Assembly: GCF_023156245.1 (NCBI RefSeq)
Contig: NZ_JAKZAH010000020.1
Span: 1 to 64,000, forward strand
Reading direction: 5' to 3'
Length of the DNA: 64,000 nt
Source: Marinobacter bryozoorum
GTDB lineage: Bacteria > Pseudomonadota > Gammaproteobacteria > Pseudomonadales > Oleiphilaceae
In this document: piece after piece, positions 37,376 through 46,698 of the stretch
How the letters are laid out: every line of letters begins with the position of its first letter
How positions within the stretch are numbered: position 1 is the stretch's first letter
Program-made: the position numbers and the translations under genes
Notes under the pieces: generated by a model
Databases searched by the model: none
What the model was told of the DNA's origin: nothing
Seen by the model: only the letters and a program-made list of their open reading frames with translations

Positions 37376-38074
37376 CTAGACCTCCAGCCATTCTTTGCGG
37401 ATTTCGGGGTTGTTTTTCAGCTCTTCCGGGGTGCCTTCGTAGACGATGTTGCCATCCCCCATGATGTAGATACGGTCAGCAATGTCCAGGGCGATGGACA
37501 GCTTCTGCTCTACCAGCAGCACCGCCAGGCCATCGTTTGCCATCTGTTTGAGGATGGCGGCCACGTCGGCGACTACCTTGGGCGCCAGGCCCTCGGTGGG
37601 TTCGTCCACCAGTATGCACTGGGGATCTCCCATCAGGGCGCGGAACATGCTGAGCATCTGTTGCTCACCACCGGACAGCACCTCGGCCGGGGTATGCTCC
37701 CGCTCCTTGAGGCGGGGGAACCACTCGTAGACCTTGTCGAGGGTCCACTTCTCACCGGTCTGGCCCTTTTTCTTCATGCCCAGCTCGAGGTTCTGCAGTA
37801 CGGAAAGGCCGGGGAAAATGGCGCGGTCTTCCGGGACATAGCCAATGCCGACGTGGGCAATTTCATGAGACTGCTTGCCGCTGATGGTATTGCCATCGAA
37901 CTCGATATGCCCCACCGGTGGCACCAGGCCCATCACCGCCTTGCACAGGGTGGATCGCCCGACCCCGTTTCGGCCCAGCAGGCTGACGATCTCGCCCCGG
38001 TTGACGGTCATGTTGGCGCCACGAAGCACGTGGCTCTTGCCATAGTAGGCGTGTAAATCCTGGATCTTGAGCAT
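37376..38074 (-). CDS. livF: Branched-chain-type ABC importer ATPase LivF
   Basis: ABC ATPase of 232 residues, one of the two ATPases of a Liv-type importer. The signature VLSGGEQQML and Walker B CILVDEPTEGLAP are intact, with a Glu after the Asp. Walker A reads GRNGVGRST: the invariant Lys is Arg (codon CGA on the minus strand). This substitution occurs in some members of this clade as far as I recall, but it would normally impair ATP binding, so it is notable. The ATG overlaps the livG stop. The following gene is an acyl-CoA dehydrogenase, which suggests the importer brings in a carboxylic acid or similar catabolic substrate. Confidence 0.9.
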   Translation of the reverse strand: MLKIQDLHAYYGKSHVLRGANMTVNRGEIVSLLGRNGVGRSTLCKAVMGLVPPVGHIEFDGNTISGKQSHEIAHVGIGYVPEDRAIFPGLSVLQNLELGMKKKGQTGEKWTLDKVYEWFPRLKEREHTPAEVLSGGEQQMLSMFRALMGDPQCILVDEPTEGLAPKVVADVAAILKQMANDGLAVLLVEQKLSIALDIADRIYIMGDGNIVYEGTPEELKNNPEIRKEWLEV

Positions 38075-38829
38075 CAGTGGACCTCCGTACCGAGATAGGC
38101 TTCCTGAACGGCCGCGTTGTTGCGGATTTCTTCCGGGGTGCCGGTGGCGATGATTTCGCCATACACCAGTACGGAAATGCGGTCTGCCAGTTCGAAGACC
38201 ACGCTCAGGTCGTGCTCTACCACCACCAGGGTGTTTTCGCCGGTCATGCGCTGGATCAGCTGGATGACGTCGTTGGCTTCGGTACGGCTCATGCCCGCTG
38301 TGGGCTCGTCCAGCAGGATCACCTTGGCACCGGAAGCGACGGTGCAGCCGATCTCCAGTGACCGTTGCTGGGCGTAGGTGAGCAGGGAGGCTGGTACCTC
38401 GGCTTGCTCGGTCAGGTTCAGGCGCTCGGCCAGTTCATAGGCCCGCTCCGTCACCGCCTTCTGGCCCATGACACTCTTCCAGAAAGCGTATTTGTGGCCT
38501 TCCGACCAGAGCAGCGAGCAACGCAGGTTCTGCATCACTGTCATGTTCTGGAACAGGTTGGTTACCTGGAAGCTGCGGCTCAGGCCCATGCGGTTGACCT
38601 TATGGGCCGGCAGGTTATGGATGTCATTACCGAAAAGCTTGATAGAGCCATCGGACACTTTCATCCGTCCACTGATCAGGTTGAACATGGTGGACTTGCC
38701 GGCGCCATTAGGGCCGATGATGACGTGGCGTTCGTGTTCATGAACCTCGAGGTTCAGGCCGCGGATGATCTCGGCGCGCCCGAAGTTCTTCTTTACGCCC
38801 TTGAGTTCGAGTGCGTTACGGGTAGTCAT
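38074..38829 (-). CDS. livG: Branched-chain-type ABC importer ATPase LivG
   Basis: ABC ATPase of 251 residues. Walker A is GPNGAGKST (about 38-46) with a normal Lys, the family's degenerate signature is LTYAQQRSLEIGCTVASG, and Walker B is VILLDEPTAGMSRTEA. It pairs with LivF as the second nucleotide-binding subunit and can supply the intact ATP site if the LivF site is weakened. Start and stop overlap livM and livF, so the five liv genes are translated as a unit. Substrate is set by the binding protein LivK, not by this subunit. Confidence 0.92.
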   Translation of the reverse strand: MTTRNALELKGVKKNFGRAEIIRGLNLEVHEHERHVIIGPNGAGKSTMFNLISGRMKVSDGSIKLFGNDIHNLPAHKVNRMGLSRSFQVTNLFQNMTVMQNLRCSLLWSEGHKYAFWKSVMGQKAVTERAYELAERLNLTEQAEVPASLLTYAQQRSLEIGCTVASGAKVILLDEPTAGMSRTEANDVIQLIQRMTGENTLVVVEHDLSVVFELADRISVLVYGEIIATGTPEEIRNNAAVQEAYLGTEVH

Positions 38830-40136
38830 GCCTTACCTCCGTCTGACTTGGCGTCGAGTTTACGCTTGAGCATCGGGTTGCCGTGGAACAGCATCAGCCC
38901 GAAACCGATGATGGCGATACCAAAGGACACCAGCCAGGGCAGGGCGTTGGTGGCATCAACGGTGACACCCATCAGGGCGAAGGGAGCGCTCGGGTCCCAG
39001 CTACGGAAGTAGTGGTAGGCCAGCTCGATCACGCAGATCAGGCCAAAGATGCCTACCAGGCCGGTCAGCAGGATATACAGCCGGGCACCGGTGTTGCCTT
39101 TCCAGCCGCCCGCTTTCCAGCTGAGGTACTGGGTATGGACGATACCTACCAGACCCATCGGAGCAAACATGACGATGGCGATGAACATCAGGCCGAAATA
39201 CAGCACCCAGGCCTCGGTGTAGGTGGAGAGGGAGCTTTCCAGGAAGGTCACCAGCGTGCCGCCCACGATCGGGCCAATGAAGTAGCCGATGCCGCCGATA
39301 TAGGTGCCCAGCAATACGGCACCGGATGTGAGTGCGTTTACTGCTTCGTCGTTGACGATCTCGTCGGTGATCACGAAAAGGCCACCAGCAAGGCCGGCAA
39401 ACATGGCTGACAGGGCGAACTGGATGAATCGCACGATGGTCGGGTTGTAGCCCACAAACTGCGCCCGTTCCGGGTTGTCCCGCACGGCGTTTGCCATCCA
39501 GCCCAGTGGGGTTTTCCTGAGCAGGTAGATCAGAATAGCGGCAATAAACGTCCAGGCCACCACCAGGAAGTACACGTTACGGCTGGGGGCGTAGTCCACG
39601 CCAAACAGCGACGGTGCTTCGTCCCGGTAGCCGAACAGGCCGGCCTCACCACCGAAGAAGTCGGTGAACATCAGTGAGCTGGAGTGCACCAGGGCACCCA
39701 GGCCCAGGGTGATCATCGCAAACACGACGCCAGCCCGACGAACCGAGAAGGTGCCGAAGATGATACCGAAGAACAGGCCGGCGCCAGCACCGACCACGGG
39801 CAGCAGTTCAAGGGGCAGGCCTTCGCCGCCAGCGTCATTGATGCTGCGCAGCAGGTGCATGGCTACGAAGGCGCCCAGACCGTAATAGACCGCGTGCCCG
39901 AAGGACAGCAGACCGGTATTGCCCAGCAGCATGTTATAGGACAGGGCGAAGATGATCGCCACGCCCATATGGCTGAGCAGGTTGATGGCATGGCCCGAAT
40001 CAAAGATGAAGGGCAGCACGATCGCCACAAGCGGTACGACCACCCAGGGCCATAACTTCAGCAGGTTGGTTCCCCCTGCTGCGGTATTGGTAGCCATAGA
40101 TTTGGTTTCCTGTTGCATTGTTGTTGTGGTGGTCAT
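38826..40136 (-). CDS. livM: Branched-chain-type ABC importer permease LivM
   Basis: Inner-membrane permease of 436 residues with about ten helices. The family signature LLGNTGLLSFGHAVYYGLGAFVAMHLL is present, as is the coupling segment TPLGWMANAVRDNPERAQFVGYNPTIVRF. It is longer than E. coli LivM, with an insert or extension near residues 300-420. The ATG overlaps the livH stop (ATGA) and gives a Thr/Met-rich N-terminus; ATG codons at residues 7 and 14 are alternatives. It forms the translocation pathway with LivH. Confidence 0.92.
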   Translation of the reverse strand: MTTTTTMQQETKSMATNTAAGGTNLLKLWPWVVVPLVAIVLPFIFDSGHAINLLSHMGVAIIFALSYNMLLGNTGLLSFGHAVYYGLGAFVAMHLLRSINDAGGEGLPLELLPVVGAGAGLFFGIIFGTFSVRRAGVVFAMITLGLGALVHSSSLMFTDFFGGEAGLFGYRDEAPSLFGVDYAPSRNVYFLVVAWTFIAAILIYLLRKTPLGWMANAVRDNPERAQFVGYNPTIVRFIQFALSAMFAGLAGGLFVITDEIVNDEAVNALTSGAVLLGTYIGGIGYFIGPIVGGTLVTFLESSLSTYTEAWVLYFGLMFIAIVMFAPMGLVGIVHTQYLSWKAGGWKGNTGARLYILLTGLVGIFGLICVIELAYHYFRSWDPSAPFALMGVTVDATNALPWLVSFGIAIIGFGLMLFHGNPMLKRKLDAKSDGGKA

Positions 40137-41077
40137 GCTTCACGCTTCCCGAACAGGCCGCGAGGTCTGAAGATCAGGGTCAGTACCAGCAGCAGGAACG
40201 GAAGTACGGGGGCAATACGGGTGGCTTCCATATGCCAGAGCACACCGAAGAAGCCGGAGTCCTCGATACCCAGCGCGCCGATACTGTCGGCCAGGGAGAA
40301 GTTCACTGACAGGAAGAAGGTCTGCAGGATCCCTATGATCAGTGAGGCCACCAGTGCCCCGGGAACCGAGCCAAGGCCACCCAGTACCACCACCACGAAG
40401 ACAATTGGCCCCATCATGAACGCCATGCCGGGGTCGGTGACAAAGTGAATACCTCCGACGACGCCACCAAGACCAGCCAGTGCGCAACCAAAGGCGAATA
40501 CGAGGGTAAAGACCATCGGTACGTTATGACCCAGTGCACCAACCATATCCGGGCGGGACAGGGCGCCCTGGATGATCAGGCCGGCACGGGTTTTCTTTAT
40601 CAGAACCCACAGGCCGATAAACATGGCAACGGCGACCAGCAGGATGAAGACCTTGAACCAGGAGTAATCCAGGCCAAACATGGTGAATGCGGTGGTATTC
40701 AGGGCAGCAGGGGCCTTGTAGGCAACCGGCACGGTGCCCCAGAACAGAGCGACCAGCTCCTCGATGACGTAGGCGAGGCCGAAGGTGAAGAGCAGTTCCG
40801 GTACGTGACCGTACTGGTGAACCCGGCGCAGGCCATAGCGTTCAACCAGCGCACCCATGACACCGACAGCGATGGGTGCGAGGAAAAGCGCCACCCAGAA
40901 CCCGGTTCCCAGGCCGAAGGTGTAGGCGAAGTAGGCGCCAAGCATATAAAAGCTGGCGTGGGCAAAGTTCAAGACACCCATCATCCCGAAGATCAGGGTC
41001 AGGCCGCTGGACATCATGAACAGCAGCGTACCGTAGAGCACGCCATTGAAGATCGAATAAGCGATGGTTTCGAGCAT
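40133..41077 (-). CDS. livH: Branched-chain-type ABC importer permease LivH
   Basis: Inner-membrane permease of 314 residues with about eight helices. Family marks are FNGVLYGTLLFMMSSGLTLIFGMMGVLNFAHASFYMLGAYF near the N-terminus and the C-terminal region GGLGSVPGALVASLIIGILQTF. It overlaps livM by four bases. Upstream, a 10-bp stem hairpin separates it from livK, probably reducing transcription of the membrane and ATPase genes relative to the binding protein. The lipid-facing sequence is ordinary for the family; there is no sign of substrate specificity here. Confidence 0.93.
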   Translation of the reverse strand: MLETIAYSIFNGVLYGTLLFMMSSGLTLIFGMMGVLNFAHASFYMLGAYFAYTFGLGTGFWVALFLAPIAVGVMGALVERYGLRRVHQYGHVPELLFTFGLAYVIEELVALFWGTVPVAYKAPAALNTTAFTMFGLDYSWFKVFILLVAVAMFIGLWVLIKKTRAGLIIQGALSRPDMVGALGHNVPMVFTLVFAFGCALAGLGGVVGGIHFVTDPGMAFMMGPIVFVVVVLGGLGSVPGALVASLIIGILQTFFLSVNFSLADSIGALGIEDSGFFGVLWHMEATRIAPVLPFLLLVLTLIFRPRGLFGKREA

Positions 41078-41111
41078 GGTGAGACGAATCCTGGTTTATT
41101 GTTCTGAAAAG

Positions 41112-41136
41112 CTCCGGTGGCATTGCGCCACCGGAG
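41112..41136 (-). terminator. Attenuating hairpin between livK and livH
   Basis: On the minus strand a perfect 10-bp stem (CTCCGGTGGC with GCCACCGGAG, five-base loop) is followed by CTTTTC. It begins 12 bases after the livK stop and precedes livH by 34 bases. Partial termination here would give more binding protein than permease, a common pattern in ABC importer operons. Confidence 0.6.
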
Positions 41137-41148
41137 TATGGCTGGGGC

Positions 41149-42408
41149 TTACGGACGTCTCATGTCGCAGGTGGTATCAACCGTAGCCTGTTCTACCGGG
41201 ATGTTGGCGACAGTACGGAAGCCAACGCCGGAATTATCGGCATCGTACTTGGCCTCGGTGTCCATTACAGACAGGTACATGGGCTGCAGGATCTGGTGGT
41301 CCTGAGCGCGCATGGTCACTGTGCCGGTGGGCGAATCGAATTCCATGCCTTCCAGGGCCTTGGCGATAGCGTCGATATCCTCGGCGTTACCCACTTCCTC
41401 GATGGCCGCTTTCAGCATGTGCATCTGGTTGTAGATGCGGTGGTAGTACCAGTCGATCTCCGGGTAGCGCTCCTTGAACTCCTGGAACCACTTCTCGTAG
41501 TCCTCCAGACCTTCGTCGACGTTGACGTCAGCGTGCCATTCGGTGATCTGGTGGAGTTTGTCTTCACCGCGTGGACCAACCGCTGCAGGCGTGCCAAGGC
41601 CACCGCCATAGTAGGTGTAGATGTTGACGTCCAGGCCGGCACTGTCGATGGCGCGAACCAGCAGGGACAGGTCGTTACCCCAGTTGCCGGATACTACGGT
41701 ATCAGCACCGGACTGCTGGATACGGGAGACATAGGGAGAGAAGTCGCGCACCTGGCCAATCGGGTGCATGACGTCGCCGACCACCTCGGCGTCGAGGCCT
41801 TTCTCGTCCACCAGCTCCTTCATGCGCTTGGAGATGAACTGGCCGTGTGAGTAGTCCATGTTGATCAGGAAGATCTTGTCGATGTCGTCATCGCGAGTCT
41901 TCATGTAGTTGGACAGTGCTTCCAGCTTGATGTCGGAGGCGGCATCAAAGCGGAAGTGGTAGAAGCTGCAGCGCTCATTGGTGAGGGCCGGATCTACCGC
42001 GGCGTAGTTCAGGTACAGAACCTTGTTGTCTTCGTTACGACGGTTGTTGCGATCCACCGCTTCGACCATGGCACCGGCCACGTTGGAGCCGTTGCCCTGA
42101 GTGACGAACTTGATACCGTCGTCGACAGAGCGCTGGATCAGCTGCACTGACTCAGAGGGGCTTTGCTTGTTATCCATGGCAACGATCTCAATGTCGCGGC
42201 CAAGGATGCCACCCTGCTCATTCATCTTCTCTGCAGCAAACCGGAAATGCTTCAGGCCTTGGTCACCCACGTTGGCGAAGGGCCCGGACAGCGGCTCGAT
42301 GTAGGAAATGCGGATGGGACCATCCTGCGCATAGGTGATGGATGAAATGGCCATGGAAAGGCCGATCATGGTGCCGGTGAACAGGCCGGTCTTCTTGTTT
42401 CGTAGCAT
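41149..42408 (-). CDS. livK: Periplasmic binding protein LivK-like
   Basis: Substrate-binding protein of 419 residues (Peripla_BP_6 family), the specificity subunit of the LivKHMGF importer. A signal peptide (GTMIGLSMAISSITYAQ) precedes IRISYIEPLSGPFANVGDQGLKHFRFAAEKMNEQGGILGRDIEIVAMDNKQSP, the typical opening of the amide/branched-chain class. The ATG at 42408 has CAGGAGAAAATC upstream. The ligand may not be an amino acid: the operon continues into beta-oxidation genes and the family also binds short acids, amides and aromatics. A 16-base sequence 72 bases upstream is shared with the promoter of the regulator gene at 46.7 kb. Confidence 0.92.
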   Translation of the reverse strand: MLRNKKTGLFTGTMIGLSMAISSITYAQDGPIRISYIEPLSGPFANVGDQGLKHFRFAAEKMNEQGGILGRDIEIVAMDNKQSPSESVQLIQRSVDDGIKFVTQGNGSNVAGAMVEAVDRNNRRNEDNKVLYLNYAAVDPALTNERCSFYHFRFDAASDIKLEALSNYMKTRDDDIDKIFLINMDYSHGQFISKRMKELVDEKGLDAEVVGDVMHPIGQVRDFSPYVSRIQQSGADTVVSGNWGNDLSLLVRAIDSAGLDVNIYTYYGGGLGTPAAVGPRGEDKLHQITEWHADVNVDEGLEDYEKWFQEFKERYPEIDWYYHRIYNQMHMLKAAIEEVGNAEDIDAIAKALEGMEFDSPTGTVTMRAQDHQILQPMYLSVMDTEAKYDADNSGVGFRTVANIPVEQATVDTTCDMRRP

Positions 42409-42479
42409 GATTTTCTCCTGATATTCGCTGCCAGCATGGCAGCTGTCTTCTTGTATTTGTTGCTTAGTGGTTCAGACTG

Positions 42480-42495
42480 TATAGCGAGCGCTTGT
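42480..42495 (-). promoter_or_regulatory. Shared operator/-10 motif upstream of livK
   Basis: On the minus strand ACAAGCGCTCGCTATA, containing the inverted repeat AGCG-CT-CGCT, overlaps TATACA (42478-42483), the likely -10 of the liv operon. The same 16 bases occur at 46699-46714 before the regulator gene. The remaining 42409-42772 interval holds the 3' hairpin of the tannase-family gene and no other gene. Confidence 0.6.
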
Positions 42496-42734
42496 TCTAT
42501 TCAATCTGGACTTTCATTATTTTTTACTATGAAAATACCTCCCGGAATTGGTGATGGATTCAGGCAGTTGCGTTTTGCCCCTCGAATCAAAGGTATAGTT
42601 GAATTACTCAACCAGTTCAACCAGTGAAGCCGCGTTTACCTAATATTTACTGTAGCCGGCGGCTCCAGGCAAGTCCTGGGGGCTGTTCGGCCGCAAGCAG
42701 CATCGTTGCGACCGCCCGACTCTGTGTGTCATGG

Positions 42735-42764
42735 CCGGCGCCTGACTCTCGTCTCTGGCGCCGG
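42735..42764 (-). terminator. GC-rich hairpin after the tannase-family gene
   Basis: Perfect 8-bp stem CCGGCGCC with GGCGCCGG around a 14-base loop, nine bases after the stop on the minus strand. No U tract follows, so termination here would be weak or Rho-assisted. Confidence 0.4.
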
Positions 42765-42772
42765 ACGACTTG

Positions 42773-44470
42773 TCATTCCACGCATTTAAATGAAGTGGCT
42801 GAAAGCGGGTCCCCGCCATCAATGTATTCCGGCCAGGCCGGATAGTCACACAGTGGCCGTGTACGACCGGCTATGCCGACAGTGTCCATGGTGATCTGGT
42901 TTTTCGGGGCGATGTCCTGCTCCGCCCACTCCTCCAGCGCTGAGAGCGAATCCCAGGTTGCGTTGAAGAAGGAGCTTGCCCCGTGCCCGAACCCGGGAAC
43001 CTCGTAGTAGCGAACAAAACTGTCCACATCCTGCTGGCCCATCTGCTCCACCAGTCGTTCGTAATAAATTTCGGTGGCCCTTGAGCTGACCAGAATGTCC
43101 GAGAGGCCATGGGCCAGCAGCAGCTTACCACCTTTTTCCGCAAACCCGGAGATGTCGGTGCCGGCGTTAAAAAGAATGCTCAGCTTGCTGATGCGCTCGG
43201 CAAATTCCGGTCGGGGCTCGATCGGGTCGAAGTCGAAGGAATTGAAATTGGCGTCCTGCGCCACGGAATACCGGACCCACTGGTCCACCAGCACACTCAG
43301 GTAAGGCGCCGTGGGTGGCATTGGCATGGCAGGCTGGCTGGTGCCCAGGGCGAGGAACACAACAACCGGCTGTACCGGTGTATCGATTGTAGTGATGCCA
43401 AGGTCTGCACCCCAGACGTTGCTGCCGGGGTAGCCGGTTTCACCGTTGGCCAGATCAAACTTGAACTCTACGCCATCGTTCATGGCCTTTAGTGCGGTGA
43501 TCTGGGCATCGGACAGGCAGTGGTTCCCTTCGTCATTTCCGCTGGCGCATCGTAGCGAATTGCCATTGATAGTTGCGGTGTCAGGGTCGAAGTTATCGTT
43601 GCACTGGCGCTGGTCACCGATTATGCCGTCCTCGAGCCCGTCCAGGGCATCGCAGGATTCGAGAGCGGCGTCCAGCAGCAGCTGGCGTTTGGCGGAGTTG
43701 GGGTAGGCCCCGGATTCGGCCAAGGCCAGGCTGATATGTTGTCCGGCCAGCCATGCCGACATGTTGTTCCAGGCTGGATACCAGGCGATAGCGCCGTCCC
43801 AGTCGTCTGGCCATCTCTGGATGCTGGTCAGGGCCTCGCGTCCACCGGTGGAGCCGCCTGCGAAATAGCTCTTCTCGGGTTCACTGGCGTATCGCTTGCC
43901 TACAACAAAAACGGCAGCATCGCGGGTTTTCTTGAGGGCTTCGCCGCCAAAGTTGCGCACCGCTTCGTCGTTGAGCCCCCAGCGTCCGTCTTGTGAGCCA
44001 TATTCGTTGGCTTGATGGCCGGAGTCGCTGGCGAAGGTGGCATAGCCACGACCGAGGGGTGTCAGCGCATCAGGGGCGCTCTGGGGAACGTTAGCGGTAA
44101 TGGCCGGAATGGTGCCGTTAAAGCCGCCCCCGCCAAACATGAGTGCCTTCGAGTTCCAGTCGGCTGGCAGTGCCACCTGGAAAAGAATGTCGGGTGCTTC
44201 GGGGTCGACTGGCGCGATGCTTCCGGAAACAAGGCAGTGCTCCGGTATGGCCGCAGCGCCGCTGCCACTGGCTTCCACAACTTCTGCGGCTGTAATGGTG
44301 CCGCCGGAGGTTGCCAGGGCTATTTCCCCGGCGGGAATCTCCAGTCCTTCCAGGTCTGTACAGGCCATTGGTTTATCGCTTGAGGAAGAGCTGCCTCCGC
44401 AACCGGCGATCAGCGTGATGGCCAGACAGCCAGCCGCAAGGCCTGGCAATTTCAAATTGATGTTCTTCAT
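42773..44470 (-). CDS. Tannase/feruloyl-esterase family lipoprotein with missing CS-D-HC cysteines
   Basis: Secreted alpha/beta-hydrolase of 565 residues from ATG 44470 (AAGGAAG upstream); the frame extends to 44518 without support. The signal ends in a lipobox, LIAGC, followed by GGSSSSSD, so it is lipid-anchored. The family core is clear: SGSIAPVDPEAPDILFQVALPADWNSKALMFGGGGFNG, the nucleophile elbow GGSTGGREAL and the His segment EVPGFGHGASS. In family enzymes the nucleophile Ser is preceded by Cys and the His followed by Cys, forming a disulfide (CS-D-HC motif); here both are Gly. It should release an acid from an ester outside the cell. Its place beside the liv/beta-oxidation operon suggests it feeds it. 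Confidence 0.87.
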   Translation of the reverse strand: MKNINLKLPGLAAGCLAITLIAGCGGSSSSSDKPMACTDLEGLEIPAGEIALATSGGTITAAEVVEASGSGAAAIPEHCLVSGSIAPVDPEAPDILFQVALPADWNSKALMFGGGGFNGTIPAITANVPQSAPDALTPLGRGYATFASDSGHQANEYGSQDGRWGLNDEAVRNFGGEALKKTRDAAVFVVGKRYASEPEKSYFAGGSTGGREALTSIQRWPDDWDGAIAWYPAWNNMSAWLAGQHISLALAESGAYPNSAKRQLLLDAALESCDALDGLEDGIIGDQRQCNDNFDPDTATINGNSLRCASGNDEGNHCLSDAQITALKAMNDGVEFKFDLANGETGYPGSNVWGADLGITTIDTPVQPVVVFLALGTSQPAMPMPPTAPYLSVLVDQWVRYSVAQDANFNSFDFDPIEPRPEFAERISKLSILFNAGTDISGFAEKGGKLLLAHGLSDILVSSRATEIYYERLVEQMGQQDVDSFVRYYEVPGFGHGASSFFNATWDSLSALEEWAEQDIAPKNQITMDTVGIAGRTRPLCDYPAWPEYIDGGDPLSATSFKCVE

Positions 44471-44706
44471 TGCTGCTTCCTTGTTTGTTGTCGTTGTTTT
44501 TGGGGGCTTCGGTGCCATGGGCGCCGACCCCGGACCATAAGCAACTCTGTCCGGGCTGACAATGTGAGTCAGTTACATTTTTGGGCGACCAGATATGTGT
44601 GAGAGTCACAGTGGTTTTTCTGCCACGCCTCCGCGAGTCAGCTGATACCGGTGTTCCCGGGCAGGAAGCCGGCGGGAGGGTGGCGGGGCTGCCGTGCTTT
44701 CTGCTC

Positions 44707-46659
44707 TTACCTGCCGGCTTTTTTCCTCAGGCTGTACAGCCGCAGTGCCAGCTGGATCTCCAGCGACCGGTTATCCTGCTGCCACGGACCCAGTATGGCG
44801 TTGATGGCGTCAAGCCGGTTATGAATGGTGTTGACGTGGAGCTTCAGCTTGCGGGCGGTAGCCCTGGCATTCTGCTGCTCGCTCATGAATATCTGCAGGG
44901 TTCGGACCAGCTCTGTTTTCCTGGCACGGTCCGATTCGATGAGTTCGCCAATCGTTGCCCGGATAAAGGCTGCCACATCCACCGGCGTCCTGTTGCCGAG
45001 CAATGGCGTATATATAGCGTACTCATGGTAGAAAAATGTCCCGTTGTTGCGCCCCAGGTGCTTCGCGACGTGCAGCGACTGTATCGCCAGCCGATACTCA
45101 CCGGGTAGGTCCTCTGGCTGCCTGATGGGGTGGGAGAGGGCCGTCAGTCCGGTCCAGGTGGGCTCGTTACTCATGTGTTCATGAAGGAGGCGCCGGATAG
45201 CCTGGGTATCGTTCTGGTTAAACAGCAGGACGATCCGGCCGTCGATTTCCGTCGCCACCCCGGACAGGGGCTTCAGTCGTTTATTGATCTTTTTCAGGAA
45301 AAAATGAACCTTTGACGGCTCAAGGGCAATCACCGCCAGCACCATCGGGGACTGTGTGTCGAGGCCGATTTTCAGGGCCTGGGTTCTGGTGGGTGGCCGG
45401 GCCGGGTCTTTCGGGTCCAGAAGGTTGGCAATGGTGGTCCTGATGTCGAGCAGGTCAGAGGCGGTCTTCTTTTCCTCAAGCAGGTTCAGTACTGCAAGCG
45501 CGGTGGACGAACGCTCGAAGATCCGGGTCTGGTGACCGGATAACGGAGCCTGGGTGCGGATAAGCAGCGACCCCAGGTGATCATTGCCACTTGAAACAGC
45601 CATCAGGTTGAGGATGTGCTGGTGGTTATCCAGGGTCACTGAGCGACCCGTCAGCCGGCTGGCTTCGATGGCTTTGTTCATCGGCCTGCTGGACTGGCTG
45701 TTCAGGGTGATGGTTTCGAAGAACGGCAGGGCGCTTGCCGGGACGGCAAAGGTGACGGATCCCATGGGGTCGATAAATCCGAGTTCACCATCGAGCAGGT
45801 CGGCGACCAGGCGGATCATGTCCGGCTGGCTGCCGCCCCTGGCGATCCGGGAGGTCAGTTTCTCATGGGCGTCGGTGGCATGCTCCAGCATGGCTACCTT
45901 GTCCTGCAGCTCCCGGTTTGCCTGCTCGGCGTACCTGAGGGCGTGCTGCTTCTGTTCGAAGATTTGCGCATTGCGGATCGCTACGGAAGCATGGGCGGCT
46001 AGGGTGCCGAGTACGGAAATCTCCCAGGGCTGATGGAACCGCTCGTAACGGTCGGCAACGAACAGGACACCGATGACCACGGAGTTCGACATGATCGGCA
46101 CGGACAGTACCGACTGGATTCCCTCTTCTGCCATGGCCCTGTCCATCAGGGGATCATGGATGAACTGGTCTTCCGTCAGGTAGTTGCGGGTAGTAAAGGC
46201 TGACCGGGAGTTTCGCACATGGCCGGCGATGCCTGCTTCCCCGGGCCCTCTGAGATCCTTGATAAGCTCGGTGTAGACGCCATCAGTGGCCAGAATCCTT
46301 CCCTCCTTGTCCGGGGCTTGCCCGGCCAGCCAGGCAATATCACTGCGTAGCAACTTGCGCCCGCGAGTCACGATGCTGTTAAGGACCGCTTCCGGGTCCT
46401 TCAGTTCGGTGAGTGTTTCAGCGCTTTCTGATACGGCCCGAAGCGAGCGTTCGTTGAGCTGATATTGCTCGTTCCGTTGGGCCAGGTTGATGGCTTTTCC
46501 GACAGCTTCGAGCAGATCAGACTTTTCCTCCAGGCTGAGGGAGAGTGATTCGGCCTCGGAAAGATGCCTGGAGAGTTCGCTTGCTCCCCGCCCTTTATCC
46601 AGGTCATCCAGAATGGCCTGATACGTGTGGATCAGGAGTGCGTGGGTGGATTTTGACAT
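44707..46659 (-). CDS. GAF-domain PucR/CdaR-type transcriptional regulator
   Basis: Regulator of 650 residues from ATG 46659. An N-terminal helical region (about 1-75) is followed by a GAF domain (about 85-235, with EEGIQSVLSVPIMSNSVVIGVLFVADRYERF), a coiled coil, a middle region (about 285-560) and a C-terminal PucR-type helix-turn-helix (HTH_30, about 585-645, FMSEQQNARATARKLKLHVNTIHNRLDAIN). PucR/CdaR proteins usually activate degradation genes in response to a metabolite. It is divergent from acetoacetyl-CoA synthetase and lies just downstream of no other gene on its strand. A TATAAT at 46697-46702 is its likely -10. The frame continues to 46773 but passes over that promoter, so the shorter start is preferred. 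Confidence 0.85.
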   Translation of the reverse strand: MSKSTHALLIHTYQAILDDLDKGRGASELSRHLSEAESLSLSLEEKSDLLEAVGKAINLAQRNEQYQLNERSLRAVSESAETLTELKDPEAVLNSIVTRGRKLLRSDIAWLAGQAPDKEGRILATDGVYTELIKDLRGPGEAGIAGHVRNSRSAFTTRNYLTEDQFIHDPLMDRAMAEEGIQSVLSVPIMSNSVVIGVLFVADRYERFHQPWEISVLGTLAAHASVAIRNAQIFEQKQHALRYAEQANRELQDKVAMLEHATDAHEKLTSRIARGGSQPDMIRLVADLLDGELGFIDPMGSVTFAVPASALPFFETITLNSQSSRPMNKAIEASRLTGRSVTLDNHQHILNLMAVSSGNDHLGSLLIRTQAPLSGHQTRIFERSSTALAVLNLLEEKKTASDLLDIRTTIANLLDPKDPARPPTRTQALKIGLDTQSPMVLAVIALEPSKVHFFLKKINKRLKPLSGVATEIDGRIVLLFNQNDTQAIRRLLHEHMSNEPTWTGLTALSHPIRQPEDLPGEYRLAIQSLHVAKHLGRNNGTFFYHEYAIYTPLLGNRTPVDVAAFIRATIGELIESDRARKTELVRTLQIFMSEQQNARATARKLKLHVNTIHNRLDAINAILGPWQQDNRSLEIQLALRLYSLRKKAGR

Positions 46660-46698
46660 TGAGCTCAGGCCCTGTTTATCCGATAGTATGTCACCCAT

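Noticed and set aside
44556-44620. CRP-like half sites (TGTGAG, GTCACAG) upstream of the tannase-family gene
   Set aside because: Spacing between halves is three or five bases, not the six required for CRP/Vfr; left as a curiosity.
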